Origin: Methanosarcinales archaeon
GTDB lineage: Archaea; Halobacteriota; Methanosarcinia; DSM-18856; Methermicoccaceae
Length of the DNA stretch: 6,521 nucleotides
Reading direction: 5' to 3'
Assembly (NCBI GenBank): GCA_003661015.1
Contig: QMVI01000066.1
Span: 1 to 6,521 of the forward strand
The position numbers and the translations under genes are program-made. The notes beneath the pieces were generated by a model. The model saw only the letters and a list, made by a program, of their open reading frames with translations. It made no database searches and was not told the origin of the DNA. Within the stretch, counting starts at the first letter, position 1. Every line of letters starts with the position of its first letter. This document shows, one piece after another, positions 1 through 4,917 of this stretch.

Positions 1-324
1 GGTGAGTACACAGTTCTGATGATGGAGAGGTATTATGAGGAGAGAGAAAACGGTCTCGACCCTTATGGGGCGATGAAGGAGGCAACCACCAAAATCGGAA
101 GAGCGATTCTCGCATCTGGTTTGACAGTTCTCTTCGGCTTCTCTGCCCTCATCACCTCTCCCTTCCCGATGCAGTCGAACTTCGGTTTTGTTACTGTGAT
201 GGACATGACCTTCGTGATACTTGCAACCTTCTTGGTATTCCCACCACTGATAGTGACGCTTGACAGGTTGGGTGAATTCAGAGGACGAGATATACTGAAA
301 TCCAAATTCAAATCCAAATCCTGA
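1..324 (+). CDS. RND-superfamily (HAE3/MMPL-type) exporter, C-terminal fragment
   Basis: The reading frame is open from base 1, so this is the 3' end of a larger gene; about 107 residues are visible. The segment GEYTVLMMERYYEERENG followed by an Ala/Glu-rich linker and GRAILASGLTVLFGFSAL is the conserved stretch of archaeal predicted RND exporters of the HAE3 type, which typically reads like a G-x-D-Y...RY-EER-x-G motif before the last two membrane helices. Two hydrophobic helices are visible (about residues 36-55 and 63-89), ending in a short basic cytoplasmic tail rich in Lys and Ser. Family members are inner-membrane proton-driven transporters of lipids or hydrophobic compounds; the substrate here is unknown. 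The aspartate usual in the G-x-D-Y motif appears to be Glu here. The final codons are made of four near-identical AAATCC-type hexamers. It is most likely a cellular gene beside the viral module. Family call firm, substrate unknown. Confidence 0.85.
   Translation, partial: GEYTVLMMERYYEERENGLDPYGAMKEATTKIGRAILASGLTVLFGFSALITSPFPMQSNFGFVTVMDMTFVILATFLVFPPLIVTLDRLGEFRGRDILKSKFKSKS
298..321 (+). repeat. four-copy AAATCC hexamer microrepeat at RND 3' end
   Basis: Four successive hexamers (AAATCC, AAATTC, AAATCC, AAATCC) form the last codons before the stop and encode a KSKFKSKS tail. It is a simple-sequence expansion by replication slippage, or a scar at the border between the transporter gene and the viral operon. 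No matching copy was seen elsewhere in the window, so it is not supported as an attachment site. Confidence 0.6.
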
Positions 325-361
325 TTTTAACAAATTCTATCCATTTCTCGCATTCTAAACC
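325..361 (+). promoter_or_regulatory. possible promoter for leaderless head operon
   Basis: The 37 bases between the RND stop and the protease ATG are pyrimidine- and A/T-rich and contain no purine-rich ribosome-binding site. An in-frame TAA at 356-358 rules out an earlier start for the protease. A TTTTAACA element at 325-332 lies about 30 bases before the ATG, roughly where an archaeal TATA box would sit for a leaderless transcript. This suggests that the head operon has its own promoter. The box is a weak match, so the call is tentative. Confidence 0.3.
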
Positions 362-877
362 ATGATTGTTGAGGGAGTCGTACTCAGAATAGGCGAGCCG
401 AACTCGAATGGATGGCTCATCCCTGAGGAGGAAGCTGGCAGGGTGATTGAGTCCCTCCCCTCGACCCCCCTTACCCTCTCATCAAAAGAACACACCAACG
501 AAAGGGTGGTTGGAACGGTTGTGGATGCGTGGAGGGACGGAGATAACGTGGTTGCCCGTGCCGAGGTGAATGACCCTGATGTGAGGGACATGATGCTCAT
601 GGGAGAGCTTCCAAGGGGATGGTCTCTCAACGCAAGGGGGCACATCTCAAACAGTGTTGCCCGCGACATCGAAATCGATTCCCTCACAATCGTAAGAAAT
701 CCAGCATACAAGGAGGCTGAGTTCAGAATGGTGGAAAACAGGGAAGAAATTGGAGACAAAAATGAAAATAAAACTGAAACTGAGAATGAGAAGAAAAAAG
801 ATTTCGAGATAGAAATAGAATCCTACGGACTGACGGTGGGATACTACGACAGAGAAAGTGGAAAATGGATTGCGTGA
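362..877 (+). CDS. prohead (capsid maturation) protease
   Basis: A 171-residue protein resembling HK97-type/XkdF-like prohead proteases. In this family the enzyme cleaves scaffold and capsid subunits inside the procapsid. The N-terminal half has the expected beta-rich layout: MIVEGVVLRIGEPNSNGWLIP, then KEHTNERVVGTVVDAW with a candidate catalytic His44, then ELPRGWSLNARGHI with candidate Ser88, matching the usual order of a His before G-x-V and a Ser about 40-50 residues later in a 'G-x-S' strand-turn. Residues 122-148 are a highly charged Glu/Lys/Asn linker, which could serve as a short built-in scaffold domain; no separate scaffold gene is visible. ATG 362 is the only plausible start because a stop lies just upstream. 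It is the first gene of the head operon, directly before cement and capsid genes, which is the canonical position. A third catalytic residue could not be assigned. Confidence 0.75.
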   Translation: MIVEGVVLRIGEPNSNGWLIPEEEAGRVIESLPSTPLTLSSKEHTNERVVGTVVDAWRDGDNVVARAEVNDPDVRDMMLMGELPRGWSLNARGHISNSVARDIEIDSLTIVRNPAYKEAEFRMVENREEIGDKNENKTETENEKKKDFEIEIESYGLTVGYYDRESGKWIA

Positions 878-887
878 GGTGGTTTGA

Positions 888-1355
888 ATGTGGAACAAGG
901 GAAACAAGGTTGTGCTTGCTGGCTCTCCTATTGTCGAGGAGATGAAGATGGGCTCCAATGCAATCCAGTCAGACATGGTACCCGGACGCCTTGTGGTGAG
1001 AGATACATCTGATGAGAGTGTGAAGGAAGCACCTGCCAACACAGCCCAGCCAGTTGGCTGGATAGGATACGAGCAGTCCCACCCATCCTACCGCCCCCCA
1101 GACAGAAGTACCGCATACTCCTCAGACGCCTACATTCCAGTTCTGAGGGGACCGGGAGTTGTCCTCATATCAGAGATTACATCCTCTTCGATAACCAAAG
1201 GGGACTTCCTCGTGAGTGCGGGTAATGGAAAACTAACAAAGGCAACGTTCGATGCAACCACACACTCGCTTCAGTACGTGGCTGTCGCAATCGCTCTCGA
1301 AACAGTCGATGCATCCACTGTCGATAGGGAATGTGTTGTGATGAGTTTGATTTGA
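888..1355 (+). CDS. capsid cement/decoration protein, DUF2190-like
   Basis: A 155-residue protein with the pattern of DUF2190-type capsid cement proteins. An N-terminal strand (NKVVLAGSPIVEE) is followed by VPGRLVVRDTSDESVKEA, then a G-x-I-G-Y segment, a long loop with PPDRS, a G-P-G-V-V-L strand, the hallmark 'x-ITKGDFLVSAGNGKLTKA' segment, and a final 'VAVAIALE' strand ending in a short hydrophobic C-terminus. Such proteins bind the outside or inside of HK97-fold shells and stabilise them after expansion. The start is supported by GAGGTGG at 876-882, five bases before the ATG, overlapping the protease stop. Position between protease and major capsid gene is typical. The Ser/Pro-rich loop around residues 65-80 may be surface exposed. 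No cysteine is present, so stabilisation would not be by disulfides. Confidence 0.75.
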   Translation: MWNKGNKVVLAGSPIVEEMKMGSNAIQSDMVPGRLVVRDTSDESVKEAPANTAQPVGWIGYEQSHPSYRPPDRSTAYSSDAYIPVLRGPGVVLISEITSSSITKGDFLVSAGNGKLTKATFDATTHSLQYVAVAIALETVDASTVDRECVVMSLI

Positions 1356-1368
1356 TGGGGTGATGTGA

Positions 1369-2199
1369 ATGATGCTTTCGCCCGAACATTATCGAAAGTT
1401 GAGAGAGGATGTTGTGATAGCAGCAAGAAGAGCAAATGTTGCACGAAAACTCATGGCAATCAGAGGACCACTTGGTCTTGGGGTACAGCAGTACAGCTAT
1501 GATGTGCTGGGCGAGGTTGCCAACGCCATACTCTCCCATGTGTTCGAGGCAAGGGACATGGATGTTGTCAATCTCACCCGCACAGATGTGAATGTTCCAG
1601 TACTTCAGAAAATGTTCGAGATTTCGAGAAGGGATGTCGAGTCCTCGAGAAGGTATGGAATACCGCTGAACACCGCACTGGCATCATCGTGTGCATACAA
1701 GATATCTTGTCTCGAGAACGAACTCTCTCTGGTCGGATGGCAGAAAGACAGCTCATACGACATCTCCGGACTCTATGCATCCGCAGGGAACTCCATCACC
1801 GGCTCAGATTTCGGAACCGCAGGAAATGCCATAACGAGTGTGGCTGATGCGATGGGCTCCCTGATGGAGGACGAGGTCTTCCCACCATACAATCTGGTGC
1901 TACACCCAACCCAGTACGCAGAGCTTGTTGGAAACGTTCTCACATCTGGAGACAGAGAGATATCTCACGTAAAGGAGATGATTGGTGGTGAGGTGGTGGT
2001 GACACCCTTCATCTCAGACGGCACTGGGATGTTGCTCGCAACTCCTGAAGCAAGGTTCTTCGAGCTCGTTGTCGCCCAAGACCTCACGGTTGAGACATGG
2101 GAGGACCCGGATACCAAGAATCTGAGAGGCAGAGTGTTCGAGTGTGTTGTGCCTGTGGTGTATGATGGAAATGCGATATGCAAGCTGACAAGCATCTGA
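1369..2199 (+). CDS. major capsid protein, HK97 fold, encapsulin-like
   Basis: A 276-residue shell protein. Several blocks resemble encapsulin/linocin-M18 shell proteins: KLMAIRGPLGLGVQQYSYD (residues 28-45; encapsulins carry a GP-G motif after a leading helix), VPVLQKMFEISRRDVESSRR (76-95; equivalent to the 'PL-x-E-x-x-F-x-L-x-R-x-E-L-x-x-x-x-RG' block), an acidic helix ending LVGW (112-124), then a DISGLYAS loop (131-138), and a C-terminal strand pair ending VVPVVYDGNAICKL. The fold builds icosahedral shells. The adjacent protease, cement and adaptor genes indicate a virus capsid rather than a cargo-loading nanocompartment. GGGGTGAT at 1357-1364 precedes two adjacent ATG codons (1369 and 1372); the second gives the spacing seen elsewhere in the window, so translation may begin one codon later. 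The N-terminal segment is short, without a long scaffold-like delta domain. Confidence 0.82.
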   Translation: MMLSPEHYRKLREDVVIAARRANVARKLMAIRGPLGLGVQQYSYDVLGEVANAILSHVFEARDMDVVNLTRTDVNVPVLQKMFEISRRDVESSRRYGIPLNTALASSCAYKISCLENELSLVGWQKDSSYDISGLYASAGNSITGSDFGTAGNAITSVADAMGSLMEDEVFPPYNLVLHPTQYAELVGNVLTSGDREISHVKEMIGGEVVVTPFISDGTGMLLATPEARFFELVVAQDLTVETWEDPDTKNLRGRVFECVVPVVYDGNAICKLTSI

Positions 2200-2229
2200 T
2201 TGAGGCATCTGTTTGATTGAGGTGTCTGG

Positions 2230-2574
2230 ATGGCTATATATGATGATGTGGTTGCACTCACAGGCACACCCCTCTCACAGAGCGAGGTTGAGGACCTGAT
2301 AGCAATCGCAGAGGAGGAGATAGACTCGGTACTTTCGAGGGAGGGGATTTCCTTCTCGGAGTCCCCGCCCCACCTCTACCTCGCCACCCTCTACCTCTCC
2401 TCTGCCCTTGTCCTTGAAAGAGAACTGCCAGACTCGATACGTCTTGGAGACCTCTCAGTTTCAAACACCAGAGCAGAATCATACCGTAATCTGGCGTATA
2501 AACTCCTCAGGGAATACATTTCGATGGTCTCTGAGAGGTGTGTTCTAACACTCGTGTCTTCAGATGAGGAGTGA
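2230..2574 (+). CDS. head-tail adaptor (connector) protein, gp6/gp15-like
   Basis: A 114-residue, mainly helical protein. Features typical of the HK97 gp6/SPP1 gp15 adaptor family are visible: an N-terminal helix after MAIYDDVVALTG, an acidic second helix (EVEDLIAIAEEEIDSVL) leading to a loop with PPHL, a hydrophobic helix (YLATLYLSSALVLER), and a last long helix (AESYRNLAYKLLREYISMV). In the family the protein forms a ring beneath the portal and docks the tail or the stopper. The start is supported by GAGGTG at 2219-2224, five bases upstream. It lies immediately after the capsid gene, as expected. Its usual partner, the portal gene, is not in the window. The assignment rests on helical pattern, size and position rather than on catalytic motifs. 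Confidence 0.65.
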   Translation: MAIYDDVVALTGTPLSQSEVEDLIAIAEEEIDSVLSREGISFSESPPHLYLATLYLSSALVLERELPDSIRLGDLSVSNTRAESYRNLAYKLLREYISMVSERCVLTLVSSDEE

Positions 2575-2587
2575 GGAGGTGTGGAGG

Positions 2588-2761
2588 ATGGATGGAATGA
2601 AAGGTCCTCTGTGGATGCCAGAGGGAAGTGTGAGAGCGATACTAGCCATGGTGGTTGTGGTCTTTTCGTTGATTACGGTGCTCAGGGAAGGTGAAATTCC
2701 TCAGTCGCTGTTGGGGATACTGGGCATGGTGATGGGATTCTACTTTGGAGTGAGGAAGTGA
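2588..2761 (+). CDS. small two-helix membrane protein, holin candidate
   Basis: A 57-residue protein with two predicted membrane helices, about residues 15-33 (SVRAILAMVVVVFSLITVL) and 40-54 (LLGILGMVMGFYFGV), joined by a short charged turn REGEIPQ and ending in a basic RK. The 'MPEGSVRAILA...FYFGVRK' arrangement recurs in small archaeal membrane proteins of unknown role; its compact hairpin and its place beside an XhlA-like gene make a holin plausible, but function is inferred. The chosen start ATG 2588 has GGAGGTG six bases upstream, which overlaps the stop of the adaptor gene; an in-frame ATG at 2564 lies inside the adaptor gene and is less likely. The stop overlaps the region leading to the next small gene. 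Confidence 0.6.
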   Translation: MDGMKGPLWMPEGSVRAILAMVVVVFSLITVLREGEIPQSLLGILGMVMGFYFGVRK

Positions 2762-2765
2762 TGGT

Positions 2766-2879
2766 ATGAAGGGCACATGCGAAACACCCACTCTGGTCGA
2801 ACTGCGGGCGGATGTGAAGGAGCTGAGAAATTTGGTGGATATGTTGTGTGAGAGGAGGAATGGAAGTGGAAGACCATGA
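2766..2879 (+). CDS. 37-residue coiled-coil microprotein
   Basis: A short frame of 37 codons starting at ATG 2766, four bases after the stop of the membrane-protein gene, with a weak GTGAT site just upstream. Most of it is one amphipathic helix (TLVELRADVKELRNLVDMLC) with a short Gly/Ser/Pro tail. It is supported as a gene because this helix aligns without gaps to the N-terminal helix of the next gene, sharing L-x-E-L-x-x-D and the ending MLCE. It overlaps the start of that gene by about 20 bases in another frame, suggesting coupled translation. It lacks the membrane segment of its neighbour, so it could be a truncated paralogue or a soluble partner of it. No known family recognised. Confidence 0.5.
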   Translation: MKGTCETPTLVELRADVKELRNLVDMLCERRNGSGRP

Positions 2880-3063
2880 CCTCCTCATCGAGCTGAAAAA
2901 GGACATAGAGTACATAAAGGCAAAACTGAGGATGCTGTGTGAGTATGATTCGCATCTGGAGGAGAGGGTGAGGGCAATCGAGCAGAAATACGCATACATC
3001 ATGGGTGTGGCTTGTGCAATCGCTTTTGTTGTGTCTCTTCTCGTCAGTTGGATGGGCAGTTGA
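2860..3063 (+). CDS. XhlA-like coiled-coil, C-terminally membrane-anchored protein
   Basis: A 67-residue protein: residues 6-44 form a charged coiled coil (heptad-like L/I spacing through ELKKDIEYIKAKL and HLEERVRAIEQKY), followed by one hydrophobic segment at about 46-65 (YIMGVACAIAFVVSLLVSW). This is the architecture of XhlA/haemolysin-like phage proteins that work with a holin in lysis, and of small virion-associated anchors; the link to lysis is by analogy. ATG 2860 is preferred, with the purine tract AGAGGAGG just before it, although spacing is short; GTG 2848 in the same frame would add four residues and has no clear site. It sits between the small membrane protein and the stopper-like gene. 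Confidence 0.6.
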   Translation: MEVEDHDLLIELKKDIEYIKAKLRMLCEYDSHLEERVRAIEQKYAYIMGVACAIAFVVSLLVSWMGS

Positions 3064-3072
3064 GGGATAATC

Positions 3073-3396
3073 ATGATGGAAAGACTGGAGAGCTGGGCGA
3101 AAACACTCATAGACAGATTTGGCACCCAGATGACTCTCAGAAGGGTTTCATCAATCACATACAACGAATATGACGAGGCTGAATATACTTATGAGGAAAC
3201 AGATGTGAAGGTGCTAATGGGGGCGAAGAAGCAAACGTTTGTTCGGAAGGAGGATGGGCTTCATGAGGCTGTGTATATGAAGGCGATTTTGGAGAAAGAT
3301 GTGGATGTGGGAGAGGGTGATATGCTGGGAGAATGGGTGGTTGAAAGTGTGGAGGAGCATTCCTGCTTCAAGACTCTGATTCTGGTGGCTGAATAA
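3073..3396 (+). CDS. head-closure (stopper)-like / neck protein
   Basis: A 107-residue protein with an N-terminal amphipathic helix (ERLESWAKTLIDRFG) followed by a beta-rich body: QMTLRRVSSITYNEYDEAEYTYEETDVKVLMG, then a strand pair around EAVYMKAILEKDVDVGEGDML and VVESVEEHSCFKTLILVAE. The order 'T-L-R-R-V...Y-D...V-L-M-G...G-D-x-x-x...V' is the pattern of phage head-completion stoppers such as SPP1 gp16/HK97 gp10-type small beta-barrels, which plug the connector after DNA packaging. GAGGG at 3062-3066 supports the start, with two adjacent ATGs (3073, 3076). It is the last gene of the head operon; the next genes usually expected (tail completion, tail tube) are missing here. Identity as stopper is by pattern, size and order. 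Confidence 0.55.
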   Translation: MMERLESWAKTLIDRFGTQMTLRRVSSITYNEYDEAEYTYEETDVKVLMGAKKQTFVRKEDGLHEAVYMKAILEKDVDVGEGDMLGEWVVESVEEHSCFKTLILVAE

Positions 3397-3400
3397 GAAA

Positions 3401-3414
3401 CTTTTATTTTTATC
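3401..3414 (+). terminator. T-rich archaeal-type terminator candidate
   Basis: Directly after the TAA of the stopper-like gene lies CTTTTATTTTTATC. Archaeal transcription commonly ends at such T-rich tracts without a hairpin. It is the only strong T tract downstream of the head operon and is followed by promoter-like sequence, so it probably separates the head operon from the DUF166 gene. Confidence 0.5.
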
Positions 3415-3416
3415 GC

Positions 3417-3428
3417 AAAATATATTAA
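3417..3428 (+). promoter_or_regulatory. TATA-like box upstream of DUF166 gene
   Basis: AAAATATATTAA stands out in a moderately GC-balanced window and resembles an archaeal TATA box. Transcription would begin about 25 bases downstream, near 3447-3450, giving a 5' leader of roughly 75 bases before the preferred start at 3523. This is inferred from sequence only. Confidence 0.4.
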
Positions 3429-3438
3429 GAAATTTCTT
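3427..3438. promoter_or_regulatory. 12-bp perfect palindrome, possible operator
   Basis: AAGAAATTTCTT is its own reverse complement and overlaps the end of the TATA-like box. Such placement suits a dimeric repressor that blocks TBP/TFB. AT-rich palindromes also arise by chance, so the functional reading is tentative. Confidence 0.35.
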
Positions 3439-3449
3439 GTTTTCAATTA

Positions 3450-3481
3450 AAATTACAACCGGATTGAAATTACAACCGGAT
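3450..3481 (+). repeat. two 15-bp direct repeats, possible operator
   Basis: AAATTACAACCGGAT occurs at 3450-3464 and again at 3467-3481, separated by TG, a 17-bp period. The pair lies around the predicted transcription start of the DUF166 gene and just before its coding region. Tandem half-sites on nearly the same side of the helix often bind a regulator. It could instead be a duplication left by a recombination event. No further full copies were seen in the window. Confidence 0.6.
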
Positions 3482-3522
3482 CATGGAAAAGAAATAAATT
3501 GAATGAAATCGGAGAATGTGGG

Positions 3523-4311
3523 ATGGGAGTCAGACTCGGCATATACTACAATGGCTCTTTTGGTGAACGGTTTGTGGCAAATCTCGTGAATTATCCGTAC
3601 TCATGTGCCTCCTTCGGGGCGTGTGGTGTGGAGTACTGCACACATTGCAAGCACTATTCGTATTCACAGGATATGGTGGGTGTGGTTGAGATGGAGGACC
3701 CAGAGGGGATGCCCGAGTTTCTGGACGATTTGGACTATCCAATTCAGAAGATGGAAGCGGATGTTATCGTTGCAATACACATGCATCCCGACATACTTCT
3801 GACTCTTCCAGAAAATGTGTCTGCAGATGCCCTCATCGTTCCAATAGAGGGGAAATGGTACCCAAGGGGCGTGATAACCGAGCTCGAAAGAAAGTGTGAG
3901 AAAATGGGTATGGAGTTTTCAGCACCCAAGCCATTCTGCATGCTCAGGGAAAGAGAAGACACCCCAGTGATAAACCAGTTCATAAACCATTTCAGAATCG
4001 GATACCCGAAGTTCAGAATACGCAATGGCATAGAGGTGCTGAGAAGTGAGCCGTGTGGTGCTGCATGGTTTGTTGCAACTCGATTGAGACTCTCTGGGCT
4101 GGACTCGGACATCAGGGAACTGTGGAACAGAGTGTCTGAGGCACATCACAGTTTTCCCTGCACCGCAACCATGGAAAAGGACGAGGAGTACGGAGACAGT
4201 CTGTTGCACGTTGCAGGGTACATTCTCAGACACGCAATAGACGAGGCAATCGGGTATGAGGGGGATGAGGAGATACCTGAGAAATTGAGGGAGATAATAC
4301 TAGTACTCTGA
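3523..4311 (+). CDS. DUF166 family protein
   Basis: A 262-residue protein. The C-terminal half carries the family hallmark blocks: RSEPCGAAWFVATRL (APCG-type motif), then HHSFPCTATM (YPC-x-ASM-type motif), then DSLLHVAGYILRHA. The N-terminus, GVRLGIYYNGSFGERFVANL, looks like a nucleotide-type Rossmann strand-turn-helix. Residues 28-42 hold four cysteines (C-x5-C-x4-C-x2-C) that could bind metal or an Fe-S cluster. The family is widespread in methanogens and related archaea and is sometimes loosely labelled thymidylate synthase-like, but no reaction is established to my knowledge. ATG 3523 is chosen because GGAG at 3511-3514 lies eight bases upstream; a TTG at 3499 in frame is the alternative. 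It has its own promoter-like region and converges on the minus-strand virion genes. It is a cellular-type gene between two virus-like modules: cargo, host gene or insertion. Confidence 0.82.
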   Translation: MGVRLGIYYNGSFGERFVANLVNYPYSCASFGACGVEYCTHCKHYSYSQDMVGVVEMEDPEGMPEFLDDLDYPIQKMEADVIVAIHMHPDILLTLPENVSADALIVPIEGKWYPRGVITELERKCEKMGMEFSAPKPFCMLREREDTPVINQFINHFRIGYPKFRIRNGIEVLRSEPCGAAWFVATRLRLSGLDSDIRELWNRVSEAHHSFPCTATMEKDEEYGDSLLHVAGYILRHAIDEAIGYEGDEEIPEKLREIILVL

Positions 4312-4315
4312 TAAG

Positions 4316-4335
4316 CAATCTAATCTAATCTAATC
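4316..4335. repeat. TAATC pentamer microrepeat between convergent genes
   Basis: CAATC followed by three exact TAATC copies occupies the 22-base gap between the convergent stops of DUF166 and the minus-strand operon. No hairpin or strong T run accompanies it on either strand, so it is not a convincing terminator. It is probably slippage. Confidence 0.6.
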
Positions 4336-4909
4336 ACACAATCGGCAACCTCGCCATCACATCTTTCGAGTTCCTTCTCATTGCTACATACAAATCGAAT
4401 GCGTTGTGGGTTGCAACTCCCTCAGCTGTTATTCGGAGGACAATTCTCTCGTCCTGCTCAACCTTCATGGCGGACAGGTTTATCCAGTACGGAAATGCAA
4501 CCGTGATGGAGCCACCTCCCGCATCAAAATCGAAGATGTGCTGATGGCACTCAAATCCCCCCTCTACCTCCTCTGAACCATCATCCATGATCTTCGCAAT
4601 ATCCACACTTGGTTTTATGTAGGCAGTTCCATCGCCTCCCGTGTTCTGACATGTGAGAGTTATCCATCCACACACAACACCATCCACCACGTAAACATCT
4701 GCAGGTGTGAAGGGATACAGCACATCCACTGTTCCAACATCCCCCCAACTTGTCGGGATATGTCCTAGTTCATCGTACTCCACTATGTCAGCGTATTCAT
4801 GGGTTGGGAGGGAGGTGAGAATGCGATAGTACAGGGAGCCACCCCACTCAAATGCGTCTTTGAACCTCACACCCCTCAGCTCGATAACGTTCCTGCTTAT
4901 CATTGTCAT
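4334..4909 (-). CDS. beta-rich putative virion/tail protein, unknown family
   Basis: A 191-residue protein rich in beta-strand-forming and aromatic residues, with no signal peptide or membrane segment. It opens with NVIELRGVRFKDAFEWGGSLYYRILTSL and has a central section around VYVVDGVVCGWITLTCQNTGGDGTAYIKPSVDI that resembles a beta-sandwich in which strands alternate with Gly/Asp turns, followed by GGGSITVAFPYWINL and a last strand pair ending MRRNSKDVMARLPIV. I do not recognise the family. ATG 4909 is preferred because GGTGAT lies seven bases upstream; a GTG at 4921 overlapping the stop of the previous gene and a GTG at 4948 are alternatives. It is the last gene of the three-gene minus-strand set, and its place beside a receptor-binding-like gene suggests a tail-tip, fibre or decoration component. 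Confidence 0.6.
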   Translation of the reverse strand: MTMISRNVIELRGVRFKDAFEWGGSLYYRILTSLPTHEYADIVEYDELGHIPTSWGDVGTVDVLYPFTPADVYVVDGVVCGWITLTCQNTGGDGTAYIKPSVDIAKIMDDGSEEVEGGFECHQHIFDFDAGGGSITVAFPYWINLSAMKVEQDERIVLRITAEGVATHNAFDLYVAMRRNSKDVMARLPIV

Positions 4910-4917
4910 TCTCACAA

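Noticed and set aside
355..1042. Minus-strand frames of 134 and 131 codons opposite protease and cement genes
   Set aside because: They are antisense to well-supported genes, have Ser/Leu/Thr-rich compositions typical of shadow frames, and lack recognisable motifs or clear start sites.
1177..1539. Minus-strand frame of 120 codons with Cys/His-rich stretch resembling a zinc protein
   Set aside because: It spans the cement-capsid junction on the opposite strand; the Cys/His run is irregular and arises from reverse reading of conserved capsid codons.
1369..2199. Encapsulin nanocompartment with cargo gene
   Set aside because: No ferritin-like, peroxidase or other cargo gene is adjacent, and the neighbours are a maturation protease, cement protein, adaptor and stopper, which indicate a virus capsid.
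2564..2587. Earlier ATG for the small membrane protein
   Set aside because: It lies within the end of the adaptor gene without a ribosome-binding site; ATG 2588 has GGAGGTG at good spacing.
3450..3481. CRISPR repeats or integrase attachment site
   Set aside because: Only two copies with a 2-bp gap; no spacers, no integrase or tRNA gene is present, so an operator or simple duplication is more likely.
3744..4112. Minus-strand frame of 122 codons inside the DUF166 gene
   Set aside because: Opposite a gene with clear family motifs; no independent support.
4316..4335. Bidirectional terminator from the TAATC repeats
   Set aside because: No self-complementary stem and no strong T run on either strand.
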